64,000 bases of DNA, from NCBI GenBank assembly GCA_018287875.1, contig JAGVVL010000002.1, positions 9,006,398 through 9,070,397 on the forward strand, written 5' to 3'. This document shows, in pieces, positions 11,596 to 20,144 of this stretch. The notes beneath the pieces are model-generated. The model was not told the DNA's origin, made no database searches, and saw only the letters and a list, made by a program, of their open reading frames with translations. A program made the position numbers and the translations under genes. The stretch comes from Nigrospora sphaerica (taxonomy: Eukaryota; Ascomycota; Sordariomycetes; Amphisphaeriales; Apiosporaceae). Numbering within the stretch: position 1 is the stretch's first letter; every line of letters starts with the position of its first letter.

Positions 11596-13550
11596 CAGCG
11601 ACGGGTAAGCTCAGACCCCCATCTGTGCACCAGCCCCTTAGTGAACCAGAGTTTGAGATGTCTTCGAAAAATGAAGCACCAGCACCAAAACAACGATATC
11701 TCGACAACCAAACAAGGAACTGAGTTCGTTTTTTGATCTATGAGACAGTGATGCAGTCCTTGGGTTCAGAATCGGACTCTTCAGAGACATCGAGCTCAAC
11801 TACATATCGTTTTGTTGCCCGACCTTTGCCTTTAGTATCGCTAGAGGACGCCAGCTCCTCCTTCACTTTGCGCACGTCTGCAATCCTCACGAACGCTTCC
11901 TGCGCAGTCTCCCTGACTTTTCGACGTTTCTGGGGCCTTTGGCGCTCTAATGCAGCCGCTAATTGGTCTCTCTCTTCGCTCAGCGTAGAGATCTTCACGA
12001 TTGCTTCGTCGAGAGCCTTGCCAAGCTTCGACTGGAAGGACCTGAACGTTGGAGATCGGTACGCAGGGTCTATACTGCGCAGGTCCTTGGCGATAATATT
12101 GATCTGGCGGGAACTCTTTGGCGTGGAGATATCGATACCACTCATTATCGCTAGCCCTGGCGCCTCTGGCACCTCTGGCGTCCTCCAGAGGCTGGAGTCT
12201 GGCTGGTCACGTAGATGCTGGCGCGCCAGCCTGCTATTGAGGGCTTTGGAGCGGTCCCTTGGGAAGATACCGGTCGCGCGCCAGCCAGCAGCGATATTTG
12301 AAGCCGTGAAGGCTTCCAGACGAGCGCCCATCCAAGCCTCCAGGAACTCTGGCTTCTTTGGTGTCATGGTGAGGCTATTGCGGCATGCAGCGCGTAGATG
12401 GTCGCGATACTTCCTCTTTAGAACGCTAAAGGGGCCCAAATCGAGAGGCTGGAGGACCTGTGAGTAGTGTGCTGGCAGGAAATTAATCCAGATGTTGTTC
12501 TCTAAGTATCGTAGCATAAATAGATCGTCAGTATGGCTATTATGGCCATCGAGGATAAGGTGTCGCCACTGGCTGGGGTTTTCAGGCGCTGTAAACGGTA
12601 AAAACAGTTCCTCTAGCCACTGTAAAGCAATTGCCTTACTGGTCCAACCGTTTGGACTGCTGGTAAACATCCATTCGTGATACTCCTCGCGGAGTTATTA
12701 GTCTCCAAACCATTGCTGTTGAATAGAGGCCCCGGCGAAGATCACGGCCGGCGGTAGAGCTCTGCCGTCTCCAGAGATACACTCTAGAGTAGTCGTCCAC
12801 TCTCTGTTGCCAGGCTCTATAGCATAGATCTTCTAGAGCTTAGATGGGCCGAACACAATATAGTTATCTAACCAGCCAATATGGGCTCCAACTTCGTCCA
12901 CGTTATACGTGTGCTCTAGAGGAACAAGGCCTGCGTCTCCTTAGTTAAGGCGATCGAAGAACTCCTAGATATTATCACGGGAGGCTCTATTAGCGCGTTT
13001 AAAGTCGAGCGGCGTAGATTGCATGGTCTTTAATAGCGGCTAACGCTTAAGAAACTTCGTATGCCAGTGCTTGCCGACTACTCCAGAGTGGCCTGAGTTA
13101 ATAAGTAGCCTCTAGGCGAACCAGCGAAATCGTGAGAACGGAGGAGCCCAGCTAAGTCTGCCCTGTGTAAGTATCCAGTCTGCTAAACCTTTCTCTAGCG
13201 TTGGTGAAAGGCTCTGGCGATGGCTGTGAGCAAGGTATCTAAGGTTGACACCGTCGATTCGGCGCTTGAGGGTGTTTCGAGATACGTGGTATTGTTCGGC
13301 CACGCTACGGAGAGACTCTCCCTTTAGTACCTGTGAAATCGCAGCGGCCAGCGCTAGGTCTTCCACATCTGGCATCATAAGAAAGAGAAGAAGAAGGGAA
13401 TACTAGAGATAACTTCATCTTCATTATGGTCGCTCTGGGGCCTAAGATATAAGCGAGTGTTTGCATGGTGTTTAATTGAAGTGTCGTGCTGAGACCATGG
13501 TTCACTAAGGGGCTGGTGCGCAAATGGGTGTCTCACCTTACCCGTCGCCC
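11596..13550 (-). mobile_element. pogo-4, pogo/Fot-type Tc1-mariner element inside MULE-1
   Basis: A DNA transposon of about 1.95 kb is bounded by inverted repeats. The left end reads cagcgacgggtaagctcaga and shares a long block ending in caccagccccttagtgaacc (to about 11648); the right end mirrors it from about 13498 to 13550. The transposase is on the minus strand. A TA flanks the left end (11594-11595); the right flank has lost it. The first ten bases gcgacgggta are shared with the MULE-1 palindrome. Confidence 0.75.
11738..13378 (-). pseudogene. pogo-4 transposase (CENP-B-like HTH plus DDE endonuclease), broken
   Basis: The transposase cuts and rejoins the element at its inverted repeats in the nucleus. 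The piece starting at 13378 carries a psq-type helix-turn-helix (SLRSVAEQYHVSRNTLKRRI) followed by the start of a CENP-B-type HTH. After several stops at former Trp codons, the DDE domain shows YNVDEVGAHIG (first D), LILDGHNSHTDDLF (second D) and VLQPLDLGPFSVLK (third D). The intact stretch 11738-12670 covers 310 residues and ends in a basic, Ser-rich tail (KGKGRATKRYVVELD). The family is DDE_1, typical of pogo/Fot elements. Stops at Trp positions fit RIP. Confidence 0.85.
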
Positions 13551-15516
13551 TCACGATCTTGTGCAATAGGCCTTTCATTTATTACGAGGCCCTGTTAAAG
13601 TGAATAGAAGCGCACTGAAATTAGATGACATCTAATTAAATTACACTTCATACGAATCTGGCTGCGTAAATAGCCTGCTGCTCCTCGCAGTCTTGTCCCG
13701 CCCTTCTCCAAAGTCTACCTGTACCTCTCTGGTTAGGTAGGCTGCTTGTCGACTCCTAAGTAATTTGCGCATTAACTCGCTCAGTCTCAGACCGATCCCA
13801 GTCTAAATACGCCATCATTTCCTCTCTTATCCAGCTCCTTGTCCCCGTTAATGTCACGTAATGCCTCGTTATCTGCTTATAATCTAAGCACCAATTATAG
13901 CTTACCTTCGTGTACTGTATTGGCAAGCCCACCGCTTTTCGGTATATCTTGTTGTTGACATAGGTACCTGGACGCTGGGCTTTATACTAGGTCTCTCTTG
14001 CTATAACATATCTTTCGTAGATTACTCGCGGGTCGTTGTATCTTATAGACTTCTCTTAGTTTTAGTTGGAGATCTGGTCTTCGGGTGGGTCTTCGGCCGG
14101 GTTGTCGACCTTATCTTAAGCCTGGTATTCAGATTGGATTCGGACTTCAATCTCGTCTTAGATTTAGTTTTCCTGCTAGTCCTTGACTTGGAGGGATATC
14201 TGGTTTTCAGGCTGTTCTATGGCCTGGATCTGGTCTTCGACTAAATCGAAGACCTCGTCTAGGACCTCGTCGAAAATCTCGTCGAAGATCTCTGGACCTT
14301 ATGACTAAGCAGGTTCTGGCATGTCTTGTCGGTGTTTCGAGGCTGCCTTAACCCGAAGTCGAAGTAGAGTATACTTTAGGGGACACGAAGAAGAATTCCT
14401 TACATAGCCTAGAGTGTTGCATCTGGTATAAAAAGTAGAGGCTTTCTTTAACCCGCTAGCTTTAGCTTGTATAGTTTCGAAGCCGCTAAGTTCGCGTCGA
14501 TTGCTTGTTCGGGGTAATGATGAGTTAATAGCAGCTGAGTCAATACGTTAGCGAGGTTGGAAAAGAAAAGGGATAGTACTGCGACGTGCTAGGTGCCAGT
14601 AAGGATGAAAATCCTTAAGCCGGAGGACTTTATTTTTATCTAACAAAGCTTCGAGCGTATAGACACATGGTAAGCTTAGCGACTAGGTGAAAACGCCCGT
14701 GTAGCGTGTTAAAGGGAGCCCGCTTCTTCGTAATAGAAGGTTTCGTTATTCTTCAACTTTCCTAAGTGCTTCGTGCGACACCTAGCCGCGTACACTACTG
14801 TATAGCGGTCCCGATAGCTCAATTAGCGTTCGGATTTGCTGGCTAGCCTAGTTAGCCCTCAGCTCGGCAAGTTAATTAAGCAATGCATTCTTAATCGCTT
14901 TCCAAGCCTCAAATAAGTCCAGCGTCGACTTTTTAAGATGACTTTTAAGGAGTATATAAACTCCTTCGACATAGGAAGTAACAACGTTACCAAAGTGGGG
15001 GTGAGTGTCAACCTAAGCCTTAACGAGTTTCTCCTTATATAAGGTGAGCTATGTGTCCCTCATATATGCTACCTCGTCGATATACGTCGGAATATACTTC
15101 TGCTCGAACTCCGATACGCGTTAATCGAATATCTCCTCGGTAGGGGATTTCATAATCGAGTGCCAGTGCTAATAAAAGACGTTCCAAGCTTCTATACTTT
15201 CAATCTGTGACTCTTGCTGTCGAATTAGTAATTGACAGGTAAATACTGGCTGGCAGTATCGAAGAACCGCTTTATTTGTATGCTAAAGACAAAGTAGTGA
15301 CGTAGCAGATAGAAAGGCTGTCGGAATTGCATTTATATAAGCAAGACAGCGATCGGTGAGGACGACGGAAGGAAAACAGGCGTGACTAATCTCATAAAGA
15401 GACTTCAGACGATTTAAAGCCCAGATAAAGTCCTACTCGGATTCCCCGGCGAGAAATGCAAAGGCAATATAGAAGGACCGTTTTAAAGCATCAACATCGA
15501 TTATATCGAGAAGCGG

Positions 15517-15524
15517 CATTCTAT
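15517..15524. repeat. 8-bp target duplication of the 329-bp insert, left copy
   Basis: The 8-mer cattctat occurs here and at 15854-15861, flanking a sequence absent from the uninterrupted MULE transposase frame. Eight bp is the usual duplication of hAT elements. Confidence 0.75.
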
Positions 15525-15853
15525 GTTACAGGTTGGGACCTGGGAGATAGGCTCAGCCGCACCTGGCCTGAGCGTCTCACGAACCCCTCACATGAGGCTC
15601 CGAGTAGGTCTCTCCATTCGAACGCCAAGCTAGTGGTCAAGACCTAGGAGGGGGGAGCTGAGCAGCGATCCGAACGTTCCGATCCGAACGTTCCGGTCCG
15701 AACGTTCCTATCCGAACGTTCCGGTCCAGTCTCGCAAGATTTAACGAGACGCTGCGCCCGGCCTCCTGAAGACGGTTCTCTTCTCTCTCTTTCCCATCTA
15801 GAAAATAAACAGCATTTGGCCCCTTCGATAGTGCTTCAAGGCTCAGCCTCTCA
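15525..15853. mobile_element. 329-bp non-coding insert in the MULE-1 transposase, hAT-sized duplication
   Basis: The insert starts gttacaggttgggacctggg and ends gcttcaaggctcagcctctca apart from the target copies. It is defined by the 8-bp duplication and by the interrupted MULE reading frame. I found no clear inverted ends, no poly-A tail and no coding capacity. It carries a four-unit tandem repeat (15667-15722). It may be a hAT-derived miniature element with eroded ends, or a SINE-like sequence; the class is open. Confidence 0.6.
15667..15722. repeat. Four tandem 14-bp units
   Basis: The units are gatccgaacgttcc twice, then ggtccgaacgttcc and tatccgaacgttcc, in exact 14-bp register. Each contains the palindrome gaacgttc. 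Only the first two bases vary. Confidence 0.9.
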
Positions 15854-16689
15854 CATTCTATACTTGTTCGTCTTATAGGTGCAGTCCAAGATTAAGGTAT
15901 CGGGGTATGTTTAGAGGTAGGCAAGCGAATCGGGATACGCAAAGAGAACGGCTTTAACTCGATTATCTTAGTCGAGTTGCATCCGACTTTAGAAACCCTC
16001 TCGGTTTAACTGGTTAGTAAGGGTGTTGATCGTACTCTGGCCTTCGTATAAAACTCGTCTGGCATCCGCAATTCGATTATAGATGTCTTGTTACGTAGCA
16101 ACCGAGGTGGAGTTCTGACGAATGTAGGTTCTGATATCTTTTACGGCAACACCCGCGCTCGATAGGCTCGATAGGTGTGAGAGATCCTCGGTGGAGAGTG
16201 TCCGGTGTGTTGGATAGGCAGATAAGTGTAGGCTCGGTTCGTGGTTATGTTGGGAGAAGCGTCGGTTAGGGCGATACCGTAAGGTCCATGTCGTCTTATC
16301 TAGGGATTCCTTAGCTAGAACGGAAAATTCACAGCCAGTTCCTCGGGTCGTTATCTTGCGCTGTCGCTCTTTGGAAGCGGCTGGGGATTTGGCGCGTCGA
16401 TCGCATTGATATGTGATAGACAGCCTACCAGTCTTCTCTTTAGTCGACCTTCCGTTGATGAATGCATAGCCTCTCGGGGCTGCCTATGTATTGATTGCTT
16501 TGAAAACAGCATCTCGGGATTTGTATTCACCTTCCGGAGGGAGGCAATCTTCAGAAAATACCGTACTTCGATTCTGTATAGCATCCATTTTAATGGAACG
16601 TATGATGAATGGTCTAATAAAGTCGAGGTAAATCTAGACGCGCCGCGCCATGCTACGACGCGCCAGCTGTAGTTTCGGAGTCGCGTCGT

Positions 16690-16786
16690 AGGCGTCCGCT
16701 ACCGGCGGCGCTTAGCCTAAAAGGGTGGAGCGACGGGTACCCGTCGGATTTTGCAGCGACGGGTACCCGTCGCCCTATGGGCCCCC
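16690..16786 (-). repeat. MULE-1 right terminal inverted repeat
   Basis: This is the mirror of 11461-11557 and contains the same two palindromes around a taaaatc spacer. It ends in tatgggccccc, followed directly by the right copy of the 9-bp target duplication. Confidence 0.85.
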
Positions 16787-16795
16787 ATCCACGTA
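16787..16795. repeat. MULE-1 target site duplication, right copy
   Basis: The 9-mer atccacgta is identical to 235-243. The flank resumes with ggctcccaacag. Confidence 0.8.
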
Positions 16796-16796
16796 G

Positions 16797-17412
16797 GCTC
16801 CCAACAGCCGCACAGGGCCCTGTGCGGATAAAATCGCACGGGACCCGTGAGGATTCTGTTTATAGCTTAGCGTACCTTTGTGCCGGCCGACATCGCACCT
16901 CTCTCCATGTATGGTAATCAGCACAGCCTAGCTTTTGTCTACGACACTGTAACCAGCTCCTCGTTATCATATGCCGCCTATTCCTATAAATCGTCTATAC
17001 GTCTTTGATTACCCTGCTCTATACGAATTGCGCGACGTATATACTCTACTACCCCTTTATCGCACTACAGCGGCACTGGTAAGATAATAAGGGACTTCAA
17101 GATTGTTCATTTAGGAAAAACTAACGTAAGAAAAGATGCTAGACATGGCATACTATAAACCAAAGCTTACTAGGGCTCTTATAGAGCTTTTCCCGTGACC
17201 TCACTAATGTAACGGCGCTGGCAACTGCGTGTCGTGACAACTAATAGGTTGTTGACATTAAGAATACCCTCATAGCGCGATACCCTTGCTGTTTTATCCT
17301 GCCCTTCTTTCAAGGCTTTTTATGCCTCTTCTATTAGGTAGGCTATTTATCAACTCTTTAGTAATCTAAGTATCAATTCGCTCCGTCTTAGACCTATACT
17401 AGTTTATGTATG
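16797..17412 (-). mobile_element. MULE-2 end fragment (terminal repeat plus transposase C-terminus)
   Basis: A second Mutator-like element lies directly beside MULE-1. Its terminal region has a 20-bp perfect palindrome (16808-16827), a spacer ataaaatc, and a second near-palindrome cacgggacccgtg, the same layout as MULE-1 with different palindrome sequence. At 17290-17405 the minus strand reads KTERIDT, LINSLPNRRGIKSLERRAG, which aligns with the MULE-1 transposase C-terminus (SETERVNAQIT, SLPNQRGTGRLWRRAG). The rest is cut off by a solo LTR at 17413. The stretch 16830-17280 has no other recognisable content except a short inverted repeat at 17208-17239. Confidence 0.65.
16808..16827. repeat. 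Perfect 20-bp palindrome in the MULE-2 end
   Basis: CCGCACAGGGCCCTGTGCGG equals its own reverse complement. It occupies the position of the first palindrome of the MULE-1 terminal repeat. Confidence 0.9.
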
Positions 17413-17990
17413 TGTTGAAAGTAGTGGTTTGATCGGAAGAGGAAGCAACCTTTTATAAAGGCTCTTTTGATCTCAGAGGTCGTTTCTCATAGGTAAAGAA
17501 ACACGGAAGAATAATGAACTTCTCTTTAAGAGGAACGAGAGTGTATTTCGTGTGCTTGCTTACTTACTTGCTTAAGAATAGACTAGATACATAGAGAGAG
17601 GAGATTCAGTTCTTATTTATACCTGTTAAACTCTTATTCTCTTAGTAATATAAAAAGGAAGACGCGTAAGTGATTGCGTAAGTGATTACGTGGCTTAGAA
17701 GCATATGAAACCTTATAGAGGTTCGTGGAGCCTTATAAGGGCTTGTAAGGACTTTGGGGAGCCACGTAGAAACTCGTGAAAACTTGTGGAAACTTGCAGA
17801 AGCTTCCCGATAGCGTATGTCACGCTTGCGGGTAAAACGGGCCATACTTACGGGTAAGCTAGCCCGTGCTCCAGGGTAGGCTGGCCCAAGCTTTAAGATA
17901 GGCTTAGTTAAAGGACTAGCTTTCCGTTAAGTGCATAGCTTAGTCTGTAGTGACGGAGAACGGTGTAGGATACGTCCTATACCTGCAACA
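17413..17990 (-). mobile_element. Solo LTR of the Copia-B family, minus orientation
   Basis: The 578-bp sequence is the reverse of the LTRs at 54529-55093 and 59830-60392: it starts tgttgaaagtagtggtttga and ends ctatacctgcaaca. No internal element is attached. The 5-bp flanks (gtatg and ataat) do not match, so it may have formed by unequal exchange or its flank may be rearranged. It interrupts the MULE-2 fragment. Confidence 0.85.
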
Positions 17991-18021
17991 ATAATTCTCA
18001 ATCATATATTACGTGGGTCTA

Positions 18022-18234
18022 TGTAAGGGAGGAGGCGCTGGAGAGGTGCATCCGCAGGCTGGTCACCTGACCTGCGGTACAGACCCACCGGCAGCCTACT
18101 AGCGAGGAGCGGGCGCACTGCTGGCGCCCGACCTGGACTTAGATTCTGCAAGAATCATTCTTGCAGTGGAATTGAGCCTGCCCTTCGCTACCCTATACCT
18201 GGCGGTGCCATTGTGATTCCTTCGGATCCTTACA
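18022..18234. mobile_element. Solo LTR of family C with GTCTA target duplication
   Basis: The 213-bp sequence has inverted ends (tgtaagg and ccttaca) and is flanked by gtcta at 18017-18021 and 18235-18239. The TG..CA ends, 5-bp duplication and absence of coding sequence identify a solo LTR. A second, diverged copy lies at 30766-30999. No internal region of this family is in the window. Confidence 0.85.
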
Positions 18235-18350
18235 GTCTACCGCCGTACTAGACTATTGTATTCTTGTCGGGCTTGCCTGCTATCGACTAACCGTTCGACG
18301 GAAAATGTGAACCACTTGCTAAGACTTCTGTTCCGTGGAATACCACTCTG
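18235..18350. other. 3' flank of the HsbA-type gene
   Basis: This short stretch between the solo LTR and the stop codon has no feature of its own and probably holds the 3' UTR. Confidence 0.4.
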
Positions 18351-19023
18351 TTACCCAGAGTACGTAGTAATGGCCTGCTTCAGGGTCTTTCCCAGGGCGT
18401 CGGCGTCTCTCTTGGCCCCGTCAGCACAGGTAGGTACCATATTGATGATGTCGAACGCTAGTGTGTCGACACCCCCTTCCAGAGTTCGAAGAACTTGGGC
18501 CATGGGCTCTGTGTAAGGCGTCGTAGACAGGAGGCCGTACTTGCCGATGACGGTGGCTAGGAGTTGCTGGTGGACAAGGACGAACTTGAGGTGCAAAAAC
18601 TGTTAGCAGATTTCTTCGCGTATTTCAAATATTAACAAGAGTCGATGCTGACCTGGCGGAACGAGCCACAAATCGCCGTCTGTCCTTCCTCGACAAAAGG
18701 TTCTGCAGACTGGCTATTGCTTATGGATGTGATATCATTGGTGACGGCGGTGATGATCGACCGGAAGCCGTCAATGGTTTTCTGTTAGTGTTTTAAGTTA
18801 GCGGGGTGGACTGTCGCGTAGAGAAAGTACGGCATACAGGCGCAGAAGTAAAGAAGTTAGTGATCGATATGCCCATTGCGACGTTGTTGGTATCAGAAGA
18901 TAGCCCAGTAACTTCGTTAATGTTGCTGACTACTTGCATGTACGTCAGGGAAAACGACTGTGCTTGAACCTGGCTGGTAACCGCGAGGGTCAGGGTGGAG
19001 AGGGTAAGAAAGCGAGAGTACAT
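18351..19023 (-). CDS. Secreted HsbA/cell-wall galactomannoprotein-type protein, three exons
   Basis: The exons are 18838-19023, 18653-18781 and 18351-18599, giving 187 residues. Introns of 56 and 53 nt have GTATGC and GTCAGC donors, CTAAC branch sites and CTAACAG acceptors, and all junctions are phase 0. Residues 1-21 form a signal peptide (MYSRFLTLSTLTLAVTSQVQ, cleavage near AQ). The mature part is helical and Ser/Thr-rich; the stretch HQQLLATVIGKYGLL, then VLRTLEGGVDTLAFDII, fits the HsbA (hydrophobic surface binding protein A) domain. It has two Cys residues. Members are secreted or cell-wall proteins that bind hydrophobic surfaces. The frame is intact with no RIP stops. Its original 5' region is displaced by E1, which starts 62 bp upstream of the ATG, so expression is doubtful. 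Confidence 0.85.
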
Positions 19024-19187
19024 TTTGAGGGTTAAAACTTAAGGTTATAAGGCTGAAGTATTGAAAAGTGTTATCAGTGAGGTAACGTAGATGTCATACG
19101 AGTTGCGCAGTCATACGAGTTGCGCACCTCCTAGCACCGCGACGAATCCATCAATCACTTAATTATAACGCCTTAAATTAATTCAAA

Positions 19188-19785
19188 CTACTTAAAATCG
19201 GACTTTGCAGACGTTTTTACATCTACTTTACATGTGCGCGCATTATATCCGGTGTTTCCGCAGATGCTACAGCGCTGCGCGCGCGGCTCTGACCTCGTTA
19301 CGTGACCACTCCTTCTGCGCGCTTCCTCTTTTAACTGCGTATCCACGTCTTTTTAATTTAAAAGGTTTTGGGCCTGGCCAATCTCAAGTGTTCCTCCTTC
19401 TTATAGACGTTTTTTTTTAGCCTTACGACGTTTTAAAAGGCTAGTATTCGCCTCTCGAAGCGTCTTAACCTCGGCCTGTAAGAGGGCGACCTTGTGTATC
19501 ATCGCTATCGCACCCTTTGTAAATTGGTCCACTGCTGATAAAATCGGTGTCAGAGAGCTTCCTTAATGCTGACGGACTCGATTTTTAATATAATCGGTCT
19601 GCGAAGTAGCTTGCGTTAGGTTATATGGCGTTTGTGAGGCCCACGGGACGGCCGCTAGCGGGAGGCTGCTAGACGGCAAAGGCGTCGATAACTTCACATT
19701 GAGCTTCGAGATAACCCTTTCCGGGTTATAAGGGACTAAACCAGCCCCGCGGAACCCAGCCTTGATATTATTAGGTGTAACAACC
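19188..19785 (-). pseudogene. E1 transposase, C-terminal part
   Basis: This is the 3' part of the E1 transposase, separated from the 5' part by Copia-A. It reads NNIKAGFRGAGLVPYNPERV, the end of the DDE_1 domain, then a Ser/Pro-rich linker, a coiled-coil-like segment, and a C-terminal CCHC-type knuckle (CSICGNTGYNARTC). The stop is at 19188-19190. Stops occur in the linker. The knuckle is also present in E2 and E3, so it is a shared trait of this sub-family. Confidence 0.75.
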
Positions 19786-19984
19786 TGTGGCAATATGAGG
19801 CTATCACTAGTTTCGCCCCTGAGATCACGTGAGGAGCTACTGGTACCTGCAGTAGGTCCTATGGAGCATGTGGGGAGCGGTCCCCAGCTACGAGTATATA
19901 GTCTGCCATCTCTGGCACTTTCTTTTGTCCTTTCTAATGGATAACCTTGAACCTTTCGCTTCCCACGCCTCTTTCAGTGCGACA
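19786..19984 (+). repeat. Copia-A 5' LTR
   Basis: The LTR runs from tgtggcaatatgaggctatc to ctctttcagtgcgaca, 199 bp, identical by eye to 26799-26997. It begins TG and ends CA. Confidence 0.92.
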
Positions 19985-19998
19985 GTTATGAGCCCGGC
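19985..19998 (+). promoter_or_regulatory. Copia-A primer binding site (initiator tRNA-Met, internal)
   Basis: The sequence gttatgagcccggc follows the LTR directly. It is complementary to the anticodon stem-loop of initiator tRNA-Met (gggctcataac), not to a tRNA 3' end, as in the half-tRNA priming known for Drosophila copia. Copia-B has the same motif. Confidence 0.75.
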
Positions 19999-20144
19999 TT
20001 GCATGCATACCTCTACTTCACAATAGAGACGCTGCGCAGGACGCCTGAAGAGCGTGGCAAACACTTTCTATCTCCCTTTCTTACTGTCCTACCAACTCGT
20101 CCAACTCTTTTCAATCCCCTAAGCAGTCCAGCCAGACTGATAAG

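Larger units (their letters stand above)
13690..16640 (-). pseudogene. MULE-1 transposase, broken by stops and a 329-bp insert
   Basis: This is a Mutator-like transposase relic. Read on the minus strand, the N-terminus has a FAR1-like zinc-binding region (GYAFINGRSTKEKTGRLS, then GCEFSV and FSQHNHEPS). It continues through FAYPDSLAYL and LILDCTYKTNKYRM into the MULE catalytic domain (SFYIAFAFLAGESE, then DFIWALNRL, VVLTDRCLAYINAIP and SLLCLxH). The C-terminal part is acidic (EIFDEIFDEVLDEVFD) and ends in a conserved segment near 13690-13900. Stops sit at Trp positions (ESE-W-DF, LC-L-W-H, FY-W-HW), which is RIP-type change. The 329-bp insert falls between YRM and PLLDIIDVD; removing it with one target copy restores frame. 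Confidence 0.85.
244..16786 (-). mobile_element. MULE-1, Mutator-like transposon carrying nested insertions
   Basis: A Mutator-like DNA transposon is defined by inverted terminal repeats of about 97 bp (244-253 continued at 11461-11557, and 16690-16786), a 9-bp target duplication, and a MULE transposase relic on the minus strand at about 13690-16640. LINE-A inserted into the left terminal repeat 10 bp from its end, so the outermost bases are separated from the rest by 11 kb. A pogo-type element (11596-13550) and a 329-bp element (15525-15853) are further insertions. Without these the MULE would be roughly 3 kb. The in-frame stops in its transposase mean it cannot move by itself. Confidence 0.8.

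Noticed and set aside
15667..15722. Four regularly spaced 14-bp units as a possible CRISPR-like array
   Set aside because: There are no spacers; the units are directly adjacent, and the setting is a eukaryotic transposon.
18256..18516. 86-residue plus-strand frame overlapping the secreted-protein gene
   Set aside because: Antisense to exon 3 of the HsbA-type gene, which has consistent splice sites and a family match.
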